A stretch of 53,575 bases of DNA from Enterobacter sp. CC120223-11 (GCF_900215375.1 NZ_OBEF01000026.1:1-53575), one strand, 5' to 3'; shown: positions 15,678 through 25,036, counted from the first letter of the stretch. Numbers and translations: made by a program. Notes: generated by a model from the sequence alone, not told the origin.

Positions 15678-16211
15678 ATGGGGCAAATAATCAAAGCAGC
15701 AGGGTTAGTGTTTTCTTTCATGCTTGCCTCAGGAGCGTTTTCCGCAACCCAGCAAGGGCAAGGGCGGGTAAGCATGCAAGGAGCCATTATTGATACGGCG
15801 TGCGCCATTTCAGTGGACAGTCGCGAGCAAGTGATAGACATGGGGAGGGTGCCAATTGCCGACATCATTCGCGATGGTCAGGGCATTCGCCGTGATTTTT
15901 CCATCAAACTGGTGAACTGCGTACTGGAGCGTCCATACAGTAACAAGCCGGACTGGAAGCAATTTCAGGTCACGTTTGACGGGGATGCGGAAGGAGACTT
16001 GTTTGGAGTGCGTGGTGACGCTTCCGGCGTTGCATTACGCATTCTCGACAAAGTCGGTAATGTCGCCATGCCCGGAAAGGCGCTGCCCTTGGAAAATATC
16101 ATCCCTGGTGATCTGCAGCTCGATTATACCCTGAGACTGGTTGCCAATAACCACGCACTGAGGTCTGGGGATTACTTCTCTACCATTCGCTTCAAGTTAG
16201 ATTACTTCTGA
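15678..16211 (+). CDS. PapH-like minor pilin / anchor subunit
   Basis: A 177-residue pilin with signal peptide MGQIIKAAGLVFSFMLASGA. The start at 15678 is chosen because AAGGAA lies 9 bases upstream. The mature part QQGQGRVSMQGAIIDTACAI is close in pattern to the major subunit, with Cys in DTACAI and VNCVLE and a C terminus FKLDYF. In pap and mrp operons the second pilin (PapH, MrpB) ends the rod at the cell surface and sets fibre length. The order and the extra internal length (PYSNKPDWKQF) fit that role. Confidence 0.85.
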   Translation: MGQIIKAAGLVFSFMLASGAFSATQQGQGRVSMQGAIIDTACAISVDSREQVIDMGRVPIADIIRDGQGIRRDFSIKLVNCVLERPYSNKPDWKQFQVTFDGDAEGDLFGVRGDASGVALRILDKVGNVAMPGKALPLENIIPGDLQLDYTLRLVANNHALRSGDYFSTIRFKLDYF

Positions 16212-16318
16212 ATACGCGTCCTGCGGAGAATGGGGCGTTTTCTTGTGTCATCGGCACATCCTGGCTGGGTGCTTGACGTGCACGTCATAAAATGGATAAC
16301 GATAAAAAGGTTAGGGGT

Positions 16319-18913
16319 ATGAAATTGTCACCGACGGGTAAATTCGCACAGCTTCAGAGGGCGGGGTTGTGTATATCTCTGGCACTGGGTGTTCCCTCCA
16401 CGGTGGTGTTCGCCGCTGACGACATTCAATTCAACACTGATGTGCTAGATGTCAACGACCGCAAGAACATCGACCTGAGTCAGTTTTCCCGCGGGGGTTA
16501 CATCATGCCGGGCACCTACAATATGGTGGTGCACATCAACAATAGTGACCTGCAGGAGTTACCGATCCCGTTTTATCCTCCTGACAACGACCTCAATGGC
16601 AGCCGGGCTTGTATAAACAAGGCGCTGGTTGAACAACTGGGTCTGAAAGAAGGGGTGCTCAAAGATATGGTCTGGTGGCACCGGGGGGAATGTCTGGATG
16701 AAGCCAGTCTGCAGGGTATGGAGAGTCGCGGTGATTTGTCGACTTCATCACTGTACCTGAGTATTCCTCAGGCCTTTCTGGAGTACACCGCAGAGAACTG
16801 GGATCCACCTTCCCGATGGGATGAAGGAATTCCAGGGTTGCTGTTCGATTATAACATCAATGCCCAGAATCAGCGTCAGCAGAAAACAGGGGCTAGTGGT
16901 TACAGCCTGAGTGGTAACGGGACTGCTGGTGCCAATGCGGGGTCTTGGCGCTTGCGTGCTGATTGGCAGGGTAACCTTAATCATCAAACTGGCTCTGGGC
17001 AGCCAACCAGCAAAAACTTGGACTGGAGTCGCTATTACGCCTATCGCGCTATTCCGTCGCTACGCTCCAAGCTGACATTGGGTGAGGTGTATCTGGATTC
17101 TGGGATATTCGATAGTTTCCGTTTTATCGGTGCCAGTCTGGTGTCCGACGACAATATGTTGCCACCGAACCTGCGTGGCTACGCCCCGGAAGTTGTGGGT
17201 GTGGCGAGCACCAATGCAAAGGTAATTATCAGCCAGCAGGGCAGGGTGCTGTATGAGACCACCGTCGCGTCAGGTCCATTCCGTATTCAGGATATCAATG
17301 ATGCGGTTAGTGGTGAACTGAAAGTACGTGTCGAAGAGCAGGATGGAAGCGTGCATGAGTTTCTTATGAACACTGCCCACATTCCGTATCTGACGCGCCC
17401 AGGTTCGGTACGTTTTAAACTGGCGAACGGGAAACCCTCCGATTGGAGGCATCATTCGCGCGGGCCTCTGTTTGGTACTGGAGAATTCTCTTGGGGTATC
17501 AGCAATGGCTGGTCGATGTACGGTGGGGCGTTGGTAGCGGGCGATTATAACGCCCTGTCGCTCGGGGTTGGGCGCGACCTGATGGTATTGGGAGCACTGT
17601 CGTTTGATGCCACTCAATCACGGGCACGGTTGCCGCAACAAGAGGAAGGCACCCTGACTGGTGGTTCATATCGTCTGAGTTACTCGAAGAATTTTGATGC
17701 GCTGGATAGTCAGGTCACTTTTGCTGGTTATCGCTTCTCACAAGAAGATTTCATGAGCATGTCTGAGTATTTGGATGCGCGTTATCATGGTACGCGAACC
17801 GGGAATGGAAAGGAGATGTACACGATCACCTTTAATAAGCAGTTCCGTGACTGGGGGCTGAGCACCTATCTCAATTACAGCCATGAGACTTACTGGGATC
17901 GGGCGCCAAATGACCGCTACAACCTTACGTTGTCACGTAACTTCGATATCGGGACGTTCCGCAATATTAGCCTGTCGCTTTCGGGGTATCGCAATGAGTA
18001 TAACGGCACCAAAGATAACGGTGGATACCTGTCGCTGTCGATGCCATGGGGCGGCCACTCCTCCGTGAGCTACAACACCACTGTGAACCGTAGCGACATC
18101 ACGCATCGCGTTGGCTATTACAACCGAGTTGATGAACATAATAACTACCAATTAAGTGCGGGCAGTTCACGCAGTGGCGTCAATCTGGGAGGGTATTATA
18201 ACCATGAAGGGGATGTGGTTCGATTGAGTGCCAACACCAGTTACCAAGAAGGGCGTTACAGCGCATTCGGCCTGTCGGCCCAGGGTGGGATGACGTTGAC
18301 TACCGAGGGAGGGGCCTTGCATCGTGCCAGTACAATGGGGGGGACGCGCATCCTGATTGATACTGAGGGCGTACCAAATGTTCCGGTGCGCGGCTACGGT
18401 AGCACCAGTCGTACCAATACCTGGGGCAAGGTAGTTATCAGTGATGTTAACAGCTACTACCGCAATAAGGCCAGTATCGACCTGAACAAATTGGGTGACA
18501 AGGCCGAGGCGACCAAGTCGGTCGTTCAGGCGACCTTGACTGAAGGAGCCATTGGTTACCGTCAACTTGAAGTGATTGCCGGCGAGAAAGCGATGGCGGT
18601 TATCAAGCTGGCTAACGGTAGCGAACCGCCGTTTGGTGCCACGGTGATGAATGCCCGCAAGCAGGGGACTGGCTTGGTCAATGACGGAGGAAGCGTTTAT
18701 CTGAGTGGTATCAATGCCGGTGACGTTATGACGGTGCACTGGAATGGGGTAGCGCAGTGTGAGGTGCGCATGCCGACACCGCTGCCGGTGGACATGCTGA
18801 TGAACACATTACTGTTGCCGTGTCACCCACTGAATTTCCCTGCCCCGGTCTATGACGGTAAGAAATCGCTCCAGGAGCAGATTTTCCTTGATGATAAGGG
18901 CGTGCAGTTTTAA
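16319..18913 (+). CDS. Outer-membrane usher, PapC/MrpC type
   Basis: An 864-residue usher (873 if the ATG at 16292 is used; 16319 has the better AAGG ribosome site). The signal peptide ends VVFAADD. Then come the N-terminal periplasmic domain (FNTDVLDVNDRKNIDLSQF, PGTYNMVVHINN), the barrel with plug (EVVGVASTNAKVIISQQGRVLYETTVASGPF), and two C-terminal domains with the late Cys pair (WNGVAQCEVR ... LLPCHPLN). It catalyses ordered fibre assembly from chaperone-subunit complexes. The full length is present and no lesions are seen. Confidence 0.95.
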   Translation: MKLSPTGKFAQLQRAGLCISLALGVPSTVVFAADDIQFNTDVLDVNDRKNIDLSQFSRGGYIMPGTYNMVVHINNSDLQELPIPFYPPDNDLNGSRACINKALVEQLGLKEGVLKDMVWWHRGECLDEASLQGMESRGDLSTSSLYLSIPQAFLEYTAENWDPPSRWDEGIPGLLFDYNINAQNQRQQKTGASGYSLSGNGTAGANAGSWRLRADWQGNLNHQTGSGQPTSKNLDWSRYYAYRAIPSLRSKLTLGEVYLDSGIFDSFRFIGASLVSDDNMLPPNLRGYAPEVVGVASTNAKVIISQQGRVLYETTVASGPFRIQDINDAVSGELKVRVEEQDGSVHEFLMNTAHIPYLTRPGSVRFKLANGKPSDWRHHSRGPLFGTGEFSWGISNGWSMYGGALVAGDYNALSLGVGRDLMVLGALSFDATQSRARLPQQEEGTLTGGSYRLSYSKNFDALDSQVTFAGYRFSQEDFMSMSEYLDARYHGTRTGNGKEMYTITFNKQFRDWGLSTYLNYSHETYWDRAPNDRYNLTLSRNFDIGTFRNISLSLSGYRNEYNGTKDNGGYLSLSMPWGGHSSVSYNTTVNRSDITHRVGYYNRVDEHNNYQLSAGSSRSGVNLGGYYNHEGDVVRLSANTSYQEGRYSAFGLSAQGGMTLTTEGGALHRASTMGGTRILIDTEGVPNVPVRGYGSTSRTNTWGKVVISDVNSYYRNKASIDLNKLGDKAEATKSVVQATLTEGAIGYRQLEVIAGEKAMAVIKLANGSEPPFGATVMNARKQGTGLVNDGGSVYLSGINAGDVMTVHWNGVAQCEVRMPTPLPVDMLMNTLLLPCHPLNFPAPVYDGKKSLQEQIFLDDKGVQF

Positions 18914-18933
18914 GACGGCGCGCGAAGACCCCA

Positions 18934-19758
18934 ATGATGTTGATGAGTGAACAGACCATGATGTCAAACTGCTATGCAACGACAACCAAACAGGTAACAA
19001 CAAAACAATACTCCTCTCAGGCGCTGATCGCGGCGGTCACCCTGTTGTTGGGGGCATTGACAGCGCAATCTGCGGAGGCGGCCATTGCTCTCGATCGCAC
19101 TCGGGTGATTTTTGATGGCAGTGAGAGTTCGGTAAGCCTGAACATCAGTAATCAGAACAAGCAGTTGCCATACCTGGCGCAGGCTTGGATTGAGGATGTG
19201 CAGGGTAACAAAATACAGAGTCCGCTAACGGTGCTGCCACCGGTACAGCGTGTTGAGCCGGGCAAGCCGAGCCAGTTGAAAGTACAGGCTTTACCTGCGA
19301 CCAAGTTATTAGCACAGGACAAGGAGTCGCTCTTCTACTTCAACCTGCGGGAAATCCCGCCGAAGAGCAGCAAGCCTAACACGCTGCAGATTGCACTGCA
19401 GACACGTATCAAGTTGTTCTACCGCCCGGCAGCGATTGCCATGGACAAAAATGCACCACCACCGCAGGAACAACTGACCTTAAGTAAGCAGGGTGACAAG
19501 TACACAGTGAACAATCCGACACCGTACTACGTGACGATTGTGGATGCGAGCAGCAGGAAGGGTGGTGATGGTGTGAAGGGTTTTGAACCGATGATGGTGC
19601 CCCCAAAGGGCCACCTGCCATTGACCACTTCTGCGACCAGTGTGGGCAATAGCCCGGTACTAACCTACGTCAACGACTATGGCGGTCGTCCGGAGTTGAA
19701 CTTTAAATGCAATGGCAGCAGCTGCACAGTGGTGCCAGAGAAGAAGGGCAGCAAGTAA
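18934..19758 (+). CDS. Periplasmic fimbrial chaperone, PapD/MrpD type
   Basis: A 274-residue chaperone from ATG 18934. ATG 18958 or 18961 would also serve, and several ATGs are clustered. The signal peptide ends SAEAAIALDR. The PapD signature is present: RTRVIFDGSESSVSLNISN with the active Arg, then SLFYFNLREIPPKS and RIKLFYRPAAI with the active Lys. It has the short F1-G1 loop of the FGS class. It caps pilins by donor-strand complementation and brings them to the usher encoded just before it. Confidence 0.93.
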   Translation: MMLMSEQTMMSNCYATTTKQVTTKQYSSQALIAAVTLLLGALTAQSAEAAIALDRTRVIFDGSESSVSLNISNQNKQLPYLAQAWIEDVQGNKIQSPLTVLPPVQRVEPGKPSQLKVQALPATKLLAQDKESLFYFNLREIPPKSSKPNTLQIALQTRIKLFYRPAAIAMDKNAPPPQEQLTLSKQGDKYTVNNPTPYYVTIVDASSRKGGDGVKGFEPMMVPPKGHLPLTTSATSVGNSPVLTYVNDYGGRPELNFKCNGSSCTVVPEKKGSK

Positions 19759-19800
19759 TCAACTGATTGACTCGGGCATCGATGCCAGGGGGAGGAACAG

Positions 19801-20463
19801 ATGGCAAGGGATGAACAACACACCGCGAGGCGCCATTCACAAGTGTGGAGTGATGCGGGTTACTGTGGTACGCAGAGCGGACTAGCGCTGATGGTACCGT
19901 TGACGCTGGGGACGATATTGTTTTTTTTACCACCGGCCTATGCGGAGGTAGACAACTGGGACGTGGACGGAGCCAACGGTTCTCTGTACGTACATGGTAC
20001 ATTGACTGAGAGTGCCTGCCGTCTGGACATGGACAGCGCACGTCAGGATGTCAATCTCGGGGCTATCGGTACTGGGCAGTTGAAGAACACTGGCGACAGG
20101 GGCGAACCAGTACGGGTTGAGCTGCGCCTAATGGACTGCCTGCGCAGTCCGGCCAGCAGTCGTGACCTGCGTACTGGTGGCCTGGCGTGGGGTAATGACC
20201 AGCCTGCAGTTACGGTTAGTTTTCAATCGACCCGGGATGCGGATAGTCCACAACTGGTGAAGGTACAGGGCGTCGCTGGGCTGGGACTGCGCCTGGAGGA
20301 CTGGAGGGGCGAGGATGTACGCTTGGGCAGTCGAGGAAAGCCTTTATTGCTGACGCCAGGCCAGAATACTCTTACGTATATCATCACGCCTGAACGGACG
20401 TCAGCCAGCCTGATGGCGGGTAGCTATCGAGCCGTGGTGGATTTTCATCTGAGCTATGACTGA
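19801..20463 (+). CDS. Minor fimbrial subunit
   Basis: A 220-residue pilin, longer at the N terminus than usual. The hydrophobic stretch LALMVPLTLGTILFFLPPAY ending AYAEVDN is the likely signal, so a start further in is possible. The mature region NGSLYVHGTLTESACRLDMD has the pilin Cys, with the second in LMDCLRSP. The C terminus VVDFHLSYD has the penultimate Tyr. It is in the operon position of PapJ/MrpE. The exact tip or shaft role is not clear from sequence. Confidence 0.8.
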   Translation: MARDEQHTARRHSQVWSDAGYCGTQSGLALMVPLTLGTILFFLPPAYAEVDNWDVDGANGSLYVHGTLTESACRLDMDSARQDVNLGAIGTGQLKNTGDRGEPVRVELRLMDCLRSPASSRDLRTGGLAWGNDQPAVTVSFQSTRDADSPQLVKVQGVAGLGLRLEDWRGEDVRLGSRGKPLLLTPGQNTLTYIITPERTSASLMAGSYRAVVDFHLSYD

Positions 20464-20473
20464 GGAGCATGTC

Positions 20474-21016
20474 ATGACACTAGTAGCAGTCGTAGACGGC
20501 ACCGGATGTAGCCCCCAGCAAGCCTCTAAAAAGGCGGGCCAGGTCTGGCTTCGCCCGCTTATTGCTCTGCTGATGGCGTTGCCGTTAATGGAGTCGGTGG
20601 CTAGTAGCACGGTGACGGTCAGGGTCTCGGTGATAGCGCCGCCACCGTGCGTCGTCAATGGAGATCAGCCCATCACGGTGGAGTTTGGTGAGGTGATGAC
20701 CACCCGGGTGGACGGCAATAACTACAAGATGCCAGTGAACTACAGCCTGACTTGCATCGGTGGGAACAGCAATGCACTGACGCTGACGATAGCGGGCAAT
20801 GCGACCAGCTTTGATGGCGCAGCGCTGCTGACCGACAAGGCCGGTCTGGGTGTCCGGTTGCTGGAAGGGAGCGCACCTTACACGATAAACAACCAAATTA
20901 AATTCACCTACCCAGGAAAACCGGAACTATATGCGGTTCCTGTGCAACAGAGAGGCGCTACCCTGACGGGTGGAGAGTTCTCTGCAGCGGCGATCATGAA
21001 TGTGGCGTATCAATAA
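20474..21016 (+). CDS. Minor fimbrial (tip fibrillum) subunit, PapE/MrpF-like
   Basis: A 180-residue pilin. ATG 20474 follows GAGGAG by 6 bases and is preferred to ATG 20456, which overlaps the preceding gene. The signal peptide ends ESVASSTVTV. The mature part has APPPCVVNGDQPITVEFGEV, typical of PapE/PapK-type tip subunits, the second Cys in LTCIGGNS, and the terminal AAIMNVAYQ. It is similar in layout to the next gene (PPPCVINNDNRVEVDFG), so the two are probably paralogues. Confidence 0.85.
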   Translation: MTLVAVVDGTGCSPQQASKKAGQVWLRPLIALLMALPLMESVASSTVTVRVSVIAPPPCVVNGDQPITVEFGEVMTTRVDGNNYKMPVNYSLTCIGGNSNALTLTIAGNATSFDGAALLTDKAGLGVRLLEGSAPYTINNQIKFTYPGKPELYAVPVQQRGATLTGGEFSAAAIMNVAYQ

Positions 21017-21031
21017 AGGAGTCGGAGAGCG

Positions 21032-21568
21032 ATGAAAATACAGATAAACATCACACCGACAACACTGATGACGATGACCGTCATGGCGTTGACCTGCATG
21101 TTGAGCCTTACTCTTCCTGCGTGGTCAGCTGACCGCAGTGCGGATATGACATTCCACGGCACTCTGATAGAGCCGCCTCCATGTGTCATTAATAATGATA
21201 ACCGGGTTGAGGTTGATTTTGGGGATCGGGTTGGGATTAACAAGGTGGATGGTAGTAACTACCGTACCCCATTGAATTATCAGATTACCTGTAAAAGCGC
21301 CAACCGTGGCACGACCGGCAAATGGGTGTTGAACTTGAGTCTAACGGGGTCGCCGGCGAGTTTTGACAATGAGGCGTTGGTGACCGACAAAGACAATCTA
21401 GGGGTTCGGATTTACCGCGGTAATGTACCGTTCTCACCGAACAGTACGGTGGCGATTGATTTGAACAGCCCACCGATCCTGGAAGCGGTTCCCATCAAGA
21501 ATATCGGTAGCACGTTGACTGAAGGGGCATTTGAGGCGTGGGCGACGCTGCGAGCTGATTACCAATGA
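21032..21568 (+). CDS. Minor fimbrial (tip) subunit, PapK/MrpG-like
   Basis: A 178-residue pilin with a signal peptide ending PAWSADRS and the mature motif EPPPCVINNDNRVEVDFGDR. The second Cys is in QITCKSAN and the C terminus is WATLRADYQ. GGAG lies upstream of ATG 21032, 15 bases after the previous stop. The shared PPPCV-N-D-VDFG block with the previous gene marks a tip-fibrillum pair as in PapE/PapK. Confidence 0.85.
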   Translation: MKIQINITPTTLMTMTVMALTCMLSLTLPAWSADRSADMTFHGTLIEPPPCVINNDNRVEVDFGDRVGINKVDGSNYRTPLNYQITCKSANRGTTGKWVLNLSLTGSPASFDNEALVTDKDNLGVRIYRGNVPFSPNSTVAIDLNSPPILEAVPIKNIGSTLTEGAFEAWATLRADYQ

Positions 21569-21579
21569 GGAAACGAATA

Positions 21580-22116
21580 ATGATACGCACTCGGCGCACA
21601 AGGATGGGGGGACTGTTGATGCTCGCAATAAGTAGCTTGCCGACACAGGCCACAATTAACAACGTTCATCTGTACGGCGCCTTGGTGGCGGAGCCGTGCG
21701 TGATACTGCCGGGAGATGAGGAAATCCAGCTGGATTTTGGAACCATAATGGACAAATACCTGTACAAGTATACGCGCACGCAAGGGCTGGGATTTGATAT
21801 TCGGCTTTCGGAGTGTGACATAAGCTTGGGAAAAACTGTTAAAGTGAAGTTTACAGGTTCGGAAAATACACAGCTTCCGGGGTTATTAGCGTTGGATGGT
21901 AGTAGCAATGTTTCGGGAATTGCTATAGGTCTGGAGACACCGTCCGCCCAGCAGCTACCCATCAACAAGAAAAGCGATGCGTTCCCGCTGCTGAATGGTA
22001 ATAGCTCGATAGCGCTAAAAGCATACGTGCAGGGAGAGCCGCAGGCCATTATCGACCATAACATCGGTCGAGGAACGTTTACTGCTACAGCGATATTCAA
22101 TCTGGAATATGAGTAA
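21580..22116 (+). CDS. Minor fimbrial subunit, tip adaptor candidate (PapF/MrpG-like)
   Basis: A 178-residue pilin. ATG 21580 has AGGAAA upstream. An alternative ATG at 21565 overlaps the previous stop by 4 bases. The signal peptide ends PTQATINN. The mature part LYGALVAEPCVILPGDEEIQ and LSECDISLG carry the pilin Cys pair, and the end is TAIFNLEYE. It is the last pilin before the adhesin, where PapF-type adaptors sit. It is followed by a 321-bp gap. Confidence 0.82.
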   Translation: MIRTRRTRMGGLLMLAISSLPTQATINNVHLYGALVAEPCVILPGDEEIQLDFGTIMDKYLYKYTRTQGLGFDIRLSECDISLGKTVKVKFTGSENTQLPGLLALDGSSNVSGIAIGLETPSAQQLPINKKSDAFPLLNGNSSIALKAYVQGEPQAIIDHNIGRGTFTATAIFNLEYE

Positions 22117-22437
22117 TTTTAAATGATATTTACTAGTGACATTTAAATAACTCTTAGTAAGGGTGAGTACTTAAAGGTCCGCTATATATTCTGGAGGCCA
22201 CTGTTGTCAAAATAAATTTGATGGAGCATTGTACGTCTCGGCGCCTTTGGATGTTGTGTGAGTACGTTTAGGCATAAAAATAGAAGGGGACAACAAGTTA
22301 ATGGGCTTCTGTTTTCATCAATAAAACAATGCGAACGCATGATGATCGCTATTATATTTAGTGGCTGACAATCAAATAACTAGCATCGCTGATATATGCA
22401 TTGGTTCAGTGCTAATACCACATCGGGAGTTTTAATC

Positions 22438-23283
22438 GTGAGAAAGATAATAACTTATTCTCTTATGTTTTTTTCCATGCCTGCTTTATGCGGAATAAAT
22501 TCCACCATTGACTCATCAATCAACACAAAGGATTGTCTCCCTAACGGGGGATGCAAACAAGTAGACTATTTATATACTATGCATAACTGGGACTATTCTG
22601 ACCCAACTCCGAATCCATTATACATGCGGAATAAAGGTGTGCTATTTATTGGGCATCGCCATGTAGCGGCAGGAACGAGCGGGCCGATGTTTGAATACTC
22701 ATCTATCCGCAGTATTATTAATCTCCCTTGTATGGCAACAGCGCCTACTATTGGAGAATTGGGCCAGTGCTATAATTCGTCTTTTCCGTTTCCATACTCC
22801 GGAATAATGAGGCATGAGGGGGAGCAATTATCAACAGAATGTGTTGGGATGTTCTATTCAACTACAGTGGGTGTCCTTCTTCCTGTTGATGGTGCTGAAG
22901 GAATGCCAATGCTACCTTCTATGATTTGTGGTGTAGCACCACCACCTGCAGGGCAATGTTCACTGCCTGGCATCCTTGAATTTGATCATGGGGCCCTCTC
23001 TTCGGAGAATCTGCAGGGGAATGAAAAATCTGCCAGCCTAATTGTTGACTGTAACTCAGCTATGAGTGCAAAGATTTACTCAGCTGTCGATACCGTAGTC
23101 CTCACTCCAGGTTTAACATCTACCCTGAATCTAAATAATCAAGTACTTGGAAAGTCTGGTGTGGAGGTATCCCTATTGGCCGGAGCAAATTATTTACCCA
23201 TGAAGTCAATTCTTAACAAAACATCAAAGGTAAGCGCTGGGGATTATAGTGGGAATACAATTCTAATCCTAGCCCTGCCCTAG
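22438..23283 (+). CDS. Two-domain fimbrial tip adhesin, MrpH-like
   Basis: The protein has 281 residues from GTG 22438 (GGGAG upstream), with the signal peptide ending PALCGINS. The N-terminal receptor domain holds an H-x-H pair (GHRHV, His73 and His75) and a further His126 (MRHEGE). The MrpH adhesin of Proteus MR/P fimbriae binds zinc through His72, His74 and His117, so spacing and context match. The C-terminal pilin domain starts about PPPAGQCSLPGILEFDHGAL with a second Cys in IVDCNSAM. It is last in the operon and more AT-rich than the upstream genes. The 22117-22437 gap has no gene. Confidence 0.82.
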   Translation: MRKIITYSLMFFSMPALCGINSTIDSSINTKDCLPNGGCKQVDYLYTMHNWDYSDPTPNPLYMRNKGVLFIGHRHVAAGTSGPMFEYSSIRSIINLPCMATAPTIGELGQCYNSSFPFPYSGIMRHEGEQLSTECVGMFYSTTVGVLLPVDGAEGMPMLPSMICGVAPPPAGQCSLPGILEFDHGALSSENLQGNEKSASLIVDCNSAMSAKIYSAVDTVVLTPGLTSTLNLNNQVLGKSGVEVSLLAGANYLPMKSILNKTSKVSAGDYSGNTILILALP

Positions 23284-24450
23284 GTTTATTATTCTCGCTT
23301 GGCAAAACTACCATTATCAAATTAATTTGTGAAACAATCAATGAATGATGAGCAGAAAGTTAGGAAGAAATAAAATACACACTCGAATTTCATCGCTGCG
23401 AAGCATTGTTCATACGGATTGCTGTCTGAACGTGAATGTCACTAGGTGTGTTAAAAAATGGATGTTTTTTGATTGGCACCCCCCACCTATAACTTAAAAT
23501 CATCTATTTTTTGGTTGGGTATATTTTCTTAATTCGCGTGTAATTTTACTGGGTGAAATCCATGCATTTTTTATATGCAAGCCTAATGATTCTAGTCATG
23601 GTTATGTTGGCTATGTTGCTGATTTGGGGGACAGTGACCTTCTAAATATGAATGATAAGACCCATGTCCTATTCGAATTGGGGCATTGGGTTAGAAGATT
23701 ACACTTGTAGGGATTTTATGCACTGGCCGTCGAAAATTCCATCCTGCAGCTGTCAGCGATATTAATGGACTGATAGCGAAATGCTGTTCGCCAGCGGCAA
23801 TGGGAGTCACTGCAAAGCGTGTCAAACGTTTAGGTGGAATGTAACTAATTGAAATTATGATATAAAAACAATTATTTAACATAAGGTAGATTATACGCAC
23901 CGCAAAATTGCGTTTAGAGTCAGACAGAATCCGGAGTTTTGTGGGCGTTGTCCCCCGTTGGGCTGGTCGTTAATGACCTCTGAAAGCTCTTTCTCCAGCG
24001 CTGATACCATCACGCTTGCCATCTGTTAGGTCTGTTGTTCAATACCACGGCCAGAAACGTGTAATTCAGGTGATTCAATGCCATGCTGACGCGCCTCCGG
24101 TTTGTCCAACCCGCCAAAACACCGGAAATATTTCCGGTATTTCGTCGCGTTCCTGAATGAACTATCATCACAATCGCAGTCTGTGAGTGATTATGCTGCA
24201 CGGATGGCCACGCCGACACCTCACCAGTTGAAACGTGGCAAATACATCTGCAATGACATAGGCCGAATGAATTTTGCGGCAATGCAATGGCTCATGCACC
24301 TTACTTGCCTCTTACCACACAAAGACTTCGGTTTCCTGAAGATGTCAGGCTTCTGGGCGCTCACAACTGCATCAAATGGGTTTGACGATACCTTCACTCA
24401 TCTTCGATTTGCAAATGCTTAAATCGCTTTTGAAGCGATCGGAGCCACGT

Positions 24451-24475
24451 AAACGGCATGGTTCCCCACCTTTGG
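24451..24475 (+). repeat. 25-bp direct repeat, copy 1
   Basis: This matches 24555-24579 at 23 of 25 bases (core AAACGGCAT then TCCCCACCTTTGG); starts are 104 bp apart. It lies just past the 3' end of the HigA-like gene. It may be the end or recombination scar of a lost element. Confidence 0.55.
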
Positions 24476-24554
24476 ATAAGGTCATGGCACATGAAAAAAT
24501 AATAATTCAATAAAAAACAGCATCATAAAGGATTTATGAGAACGATAATATATG

Positions 24555-24579
24555 AAACGGCATAGCTCCCCACCTTTGG
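24555..24579 (+). repeat. 25-bp direct repeat, copy 2
   Basis: Second copy of the repeat at 24451-24475, with two base differences. It lies 108 bases from the stop of the HigA-like gene. Confidence 0.55.
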
Positions 24580-24686
24580 TGGACCTCGAACTGGTTTGCG
24601 AGAGCCGCTTTCCAATCGAAAACGGTGAAAAACGGCAAATAAAATTTGTCGGCATGAAGCGTTAAACAAGCCGCAGGCGCGTTAGA

Positions 24687-24938
24687 TCAGTTTAACGACT
24701 CACGAGCATTGTAAGTTTCCTGAATTCGCAACCATTGCTCTGCCGTGCTGCCAATCGCCTGTTCAAGTTTTTTGGCTATTTCTTCCGATATGCTACATTT
24801 TCCCTCGATCAGCAGCCGAAGAATTTCTACTTCAAGACTCATCTGCTGCGCCAGTTCGTCATCCGTAATCCCGAGATACTCCATTTCACCGTGCACGATA
24901 ACGCCCGGATGAGGAATATTTTTTTTAGTACTGGTCAT
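24687..24938 (-). CDS. higA: HigA/VapI-type antitoxin without a toxin gene
   Basis: An 83-residue Xre-family protein, MTSTKKNIPHPGVIVHGEME. PHPGxxxxxE and LGITDDELAQQMSLEVEILR, then EGKCSISEEIAKKLEQAIGS, form the HigA helix-turn-helix, with the usual STAEQWLRIQETY end. The start at 24938 has a GGAAGGAAA ribosome site, although the frame runs on to 25004. HigB toxins are encoded just upstream of HigA, but here only hairpins and repeats are found, so the toxin is missing. The protein may act as a solitary repressor or protect against other HigB toxins. Confidence 0.82.
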   Translation of the reverse strand: MTSTKKNIPHPGVIVHGEMEYLGITDDELAQQMSLEVEILRLLIEGKCSISEEIAKKLEQAIGSTAEQWLRIQETYNARESLN

Positions 24939-24981
24939 TTGATTTTTCCTTCCAGGTTCGTAGAACCGCATTAACAGGTTA

Positions 24982-25036
24982 CAAAGGGGCGTCCCCTTTG
25001 GCACGCGATTGTTACACGGGGATTTATCCCCGTGTA
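24982..25036. repeat. Two consecutive perfect hairpins
   Basis: CAAAGGGG/CCCCTTTG with a 3-base loop (24982-25000) is followed by TACACGGGGA/TCCCCGTGTA with a 4-base loop (25013-25036). They lie upstream of the HigA-like gene and next to iteron-like repeats. They could be operators for HigA, or single-strand features of a replication origin. Confidence 0.5.

Larger units (their letters stand above)
23284..24686. other. Decayed region without an intact gene
   Basis: 1.4 kb between the tip adhesin and the HigA-like gene. A plus frame of 71 codons (23498-23710) has protein-like content (VILLGEIHAFFICKPN, HGYVGYVADLGDSDLL) but no start or known family, and may be a gene fragment. Within 24010-24422 frames exist on both strands, none convincing. 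A 7-bp-arm hairpin (ATCGCTT/AAGCGAT) lies at about 24423-24439, and two 25-bp repeats are near the right end. Confidence 0.4.

Noticed and set aside
18167..18739. Long minus-strand frame (190 codons) opposite the usher gene
   Set aside because: It lies fully within the intact usher gene on the other strand, has no ribosome site or signal, and its composition mirrors the usher codons.
24010..24422. Opposing frames of 90 and 106 codons
   Set aside because: Unprotein-like composition and no start signals on either strand.
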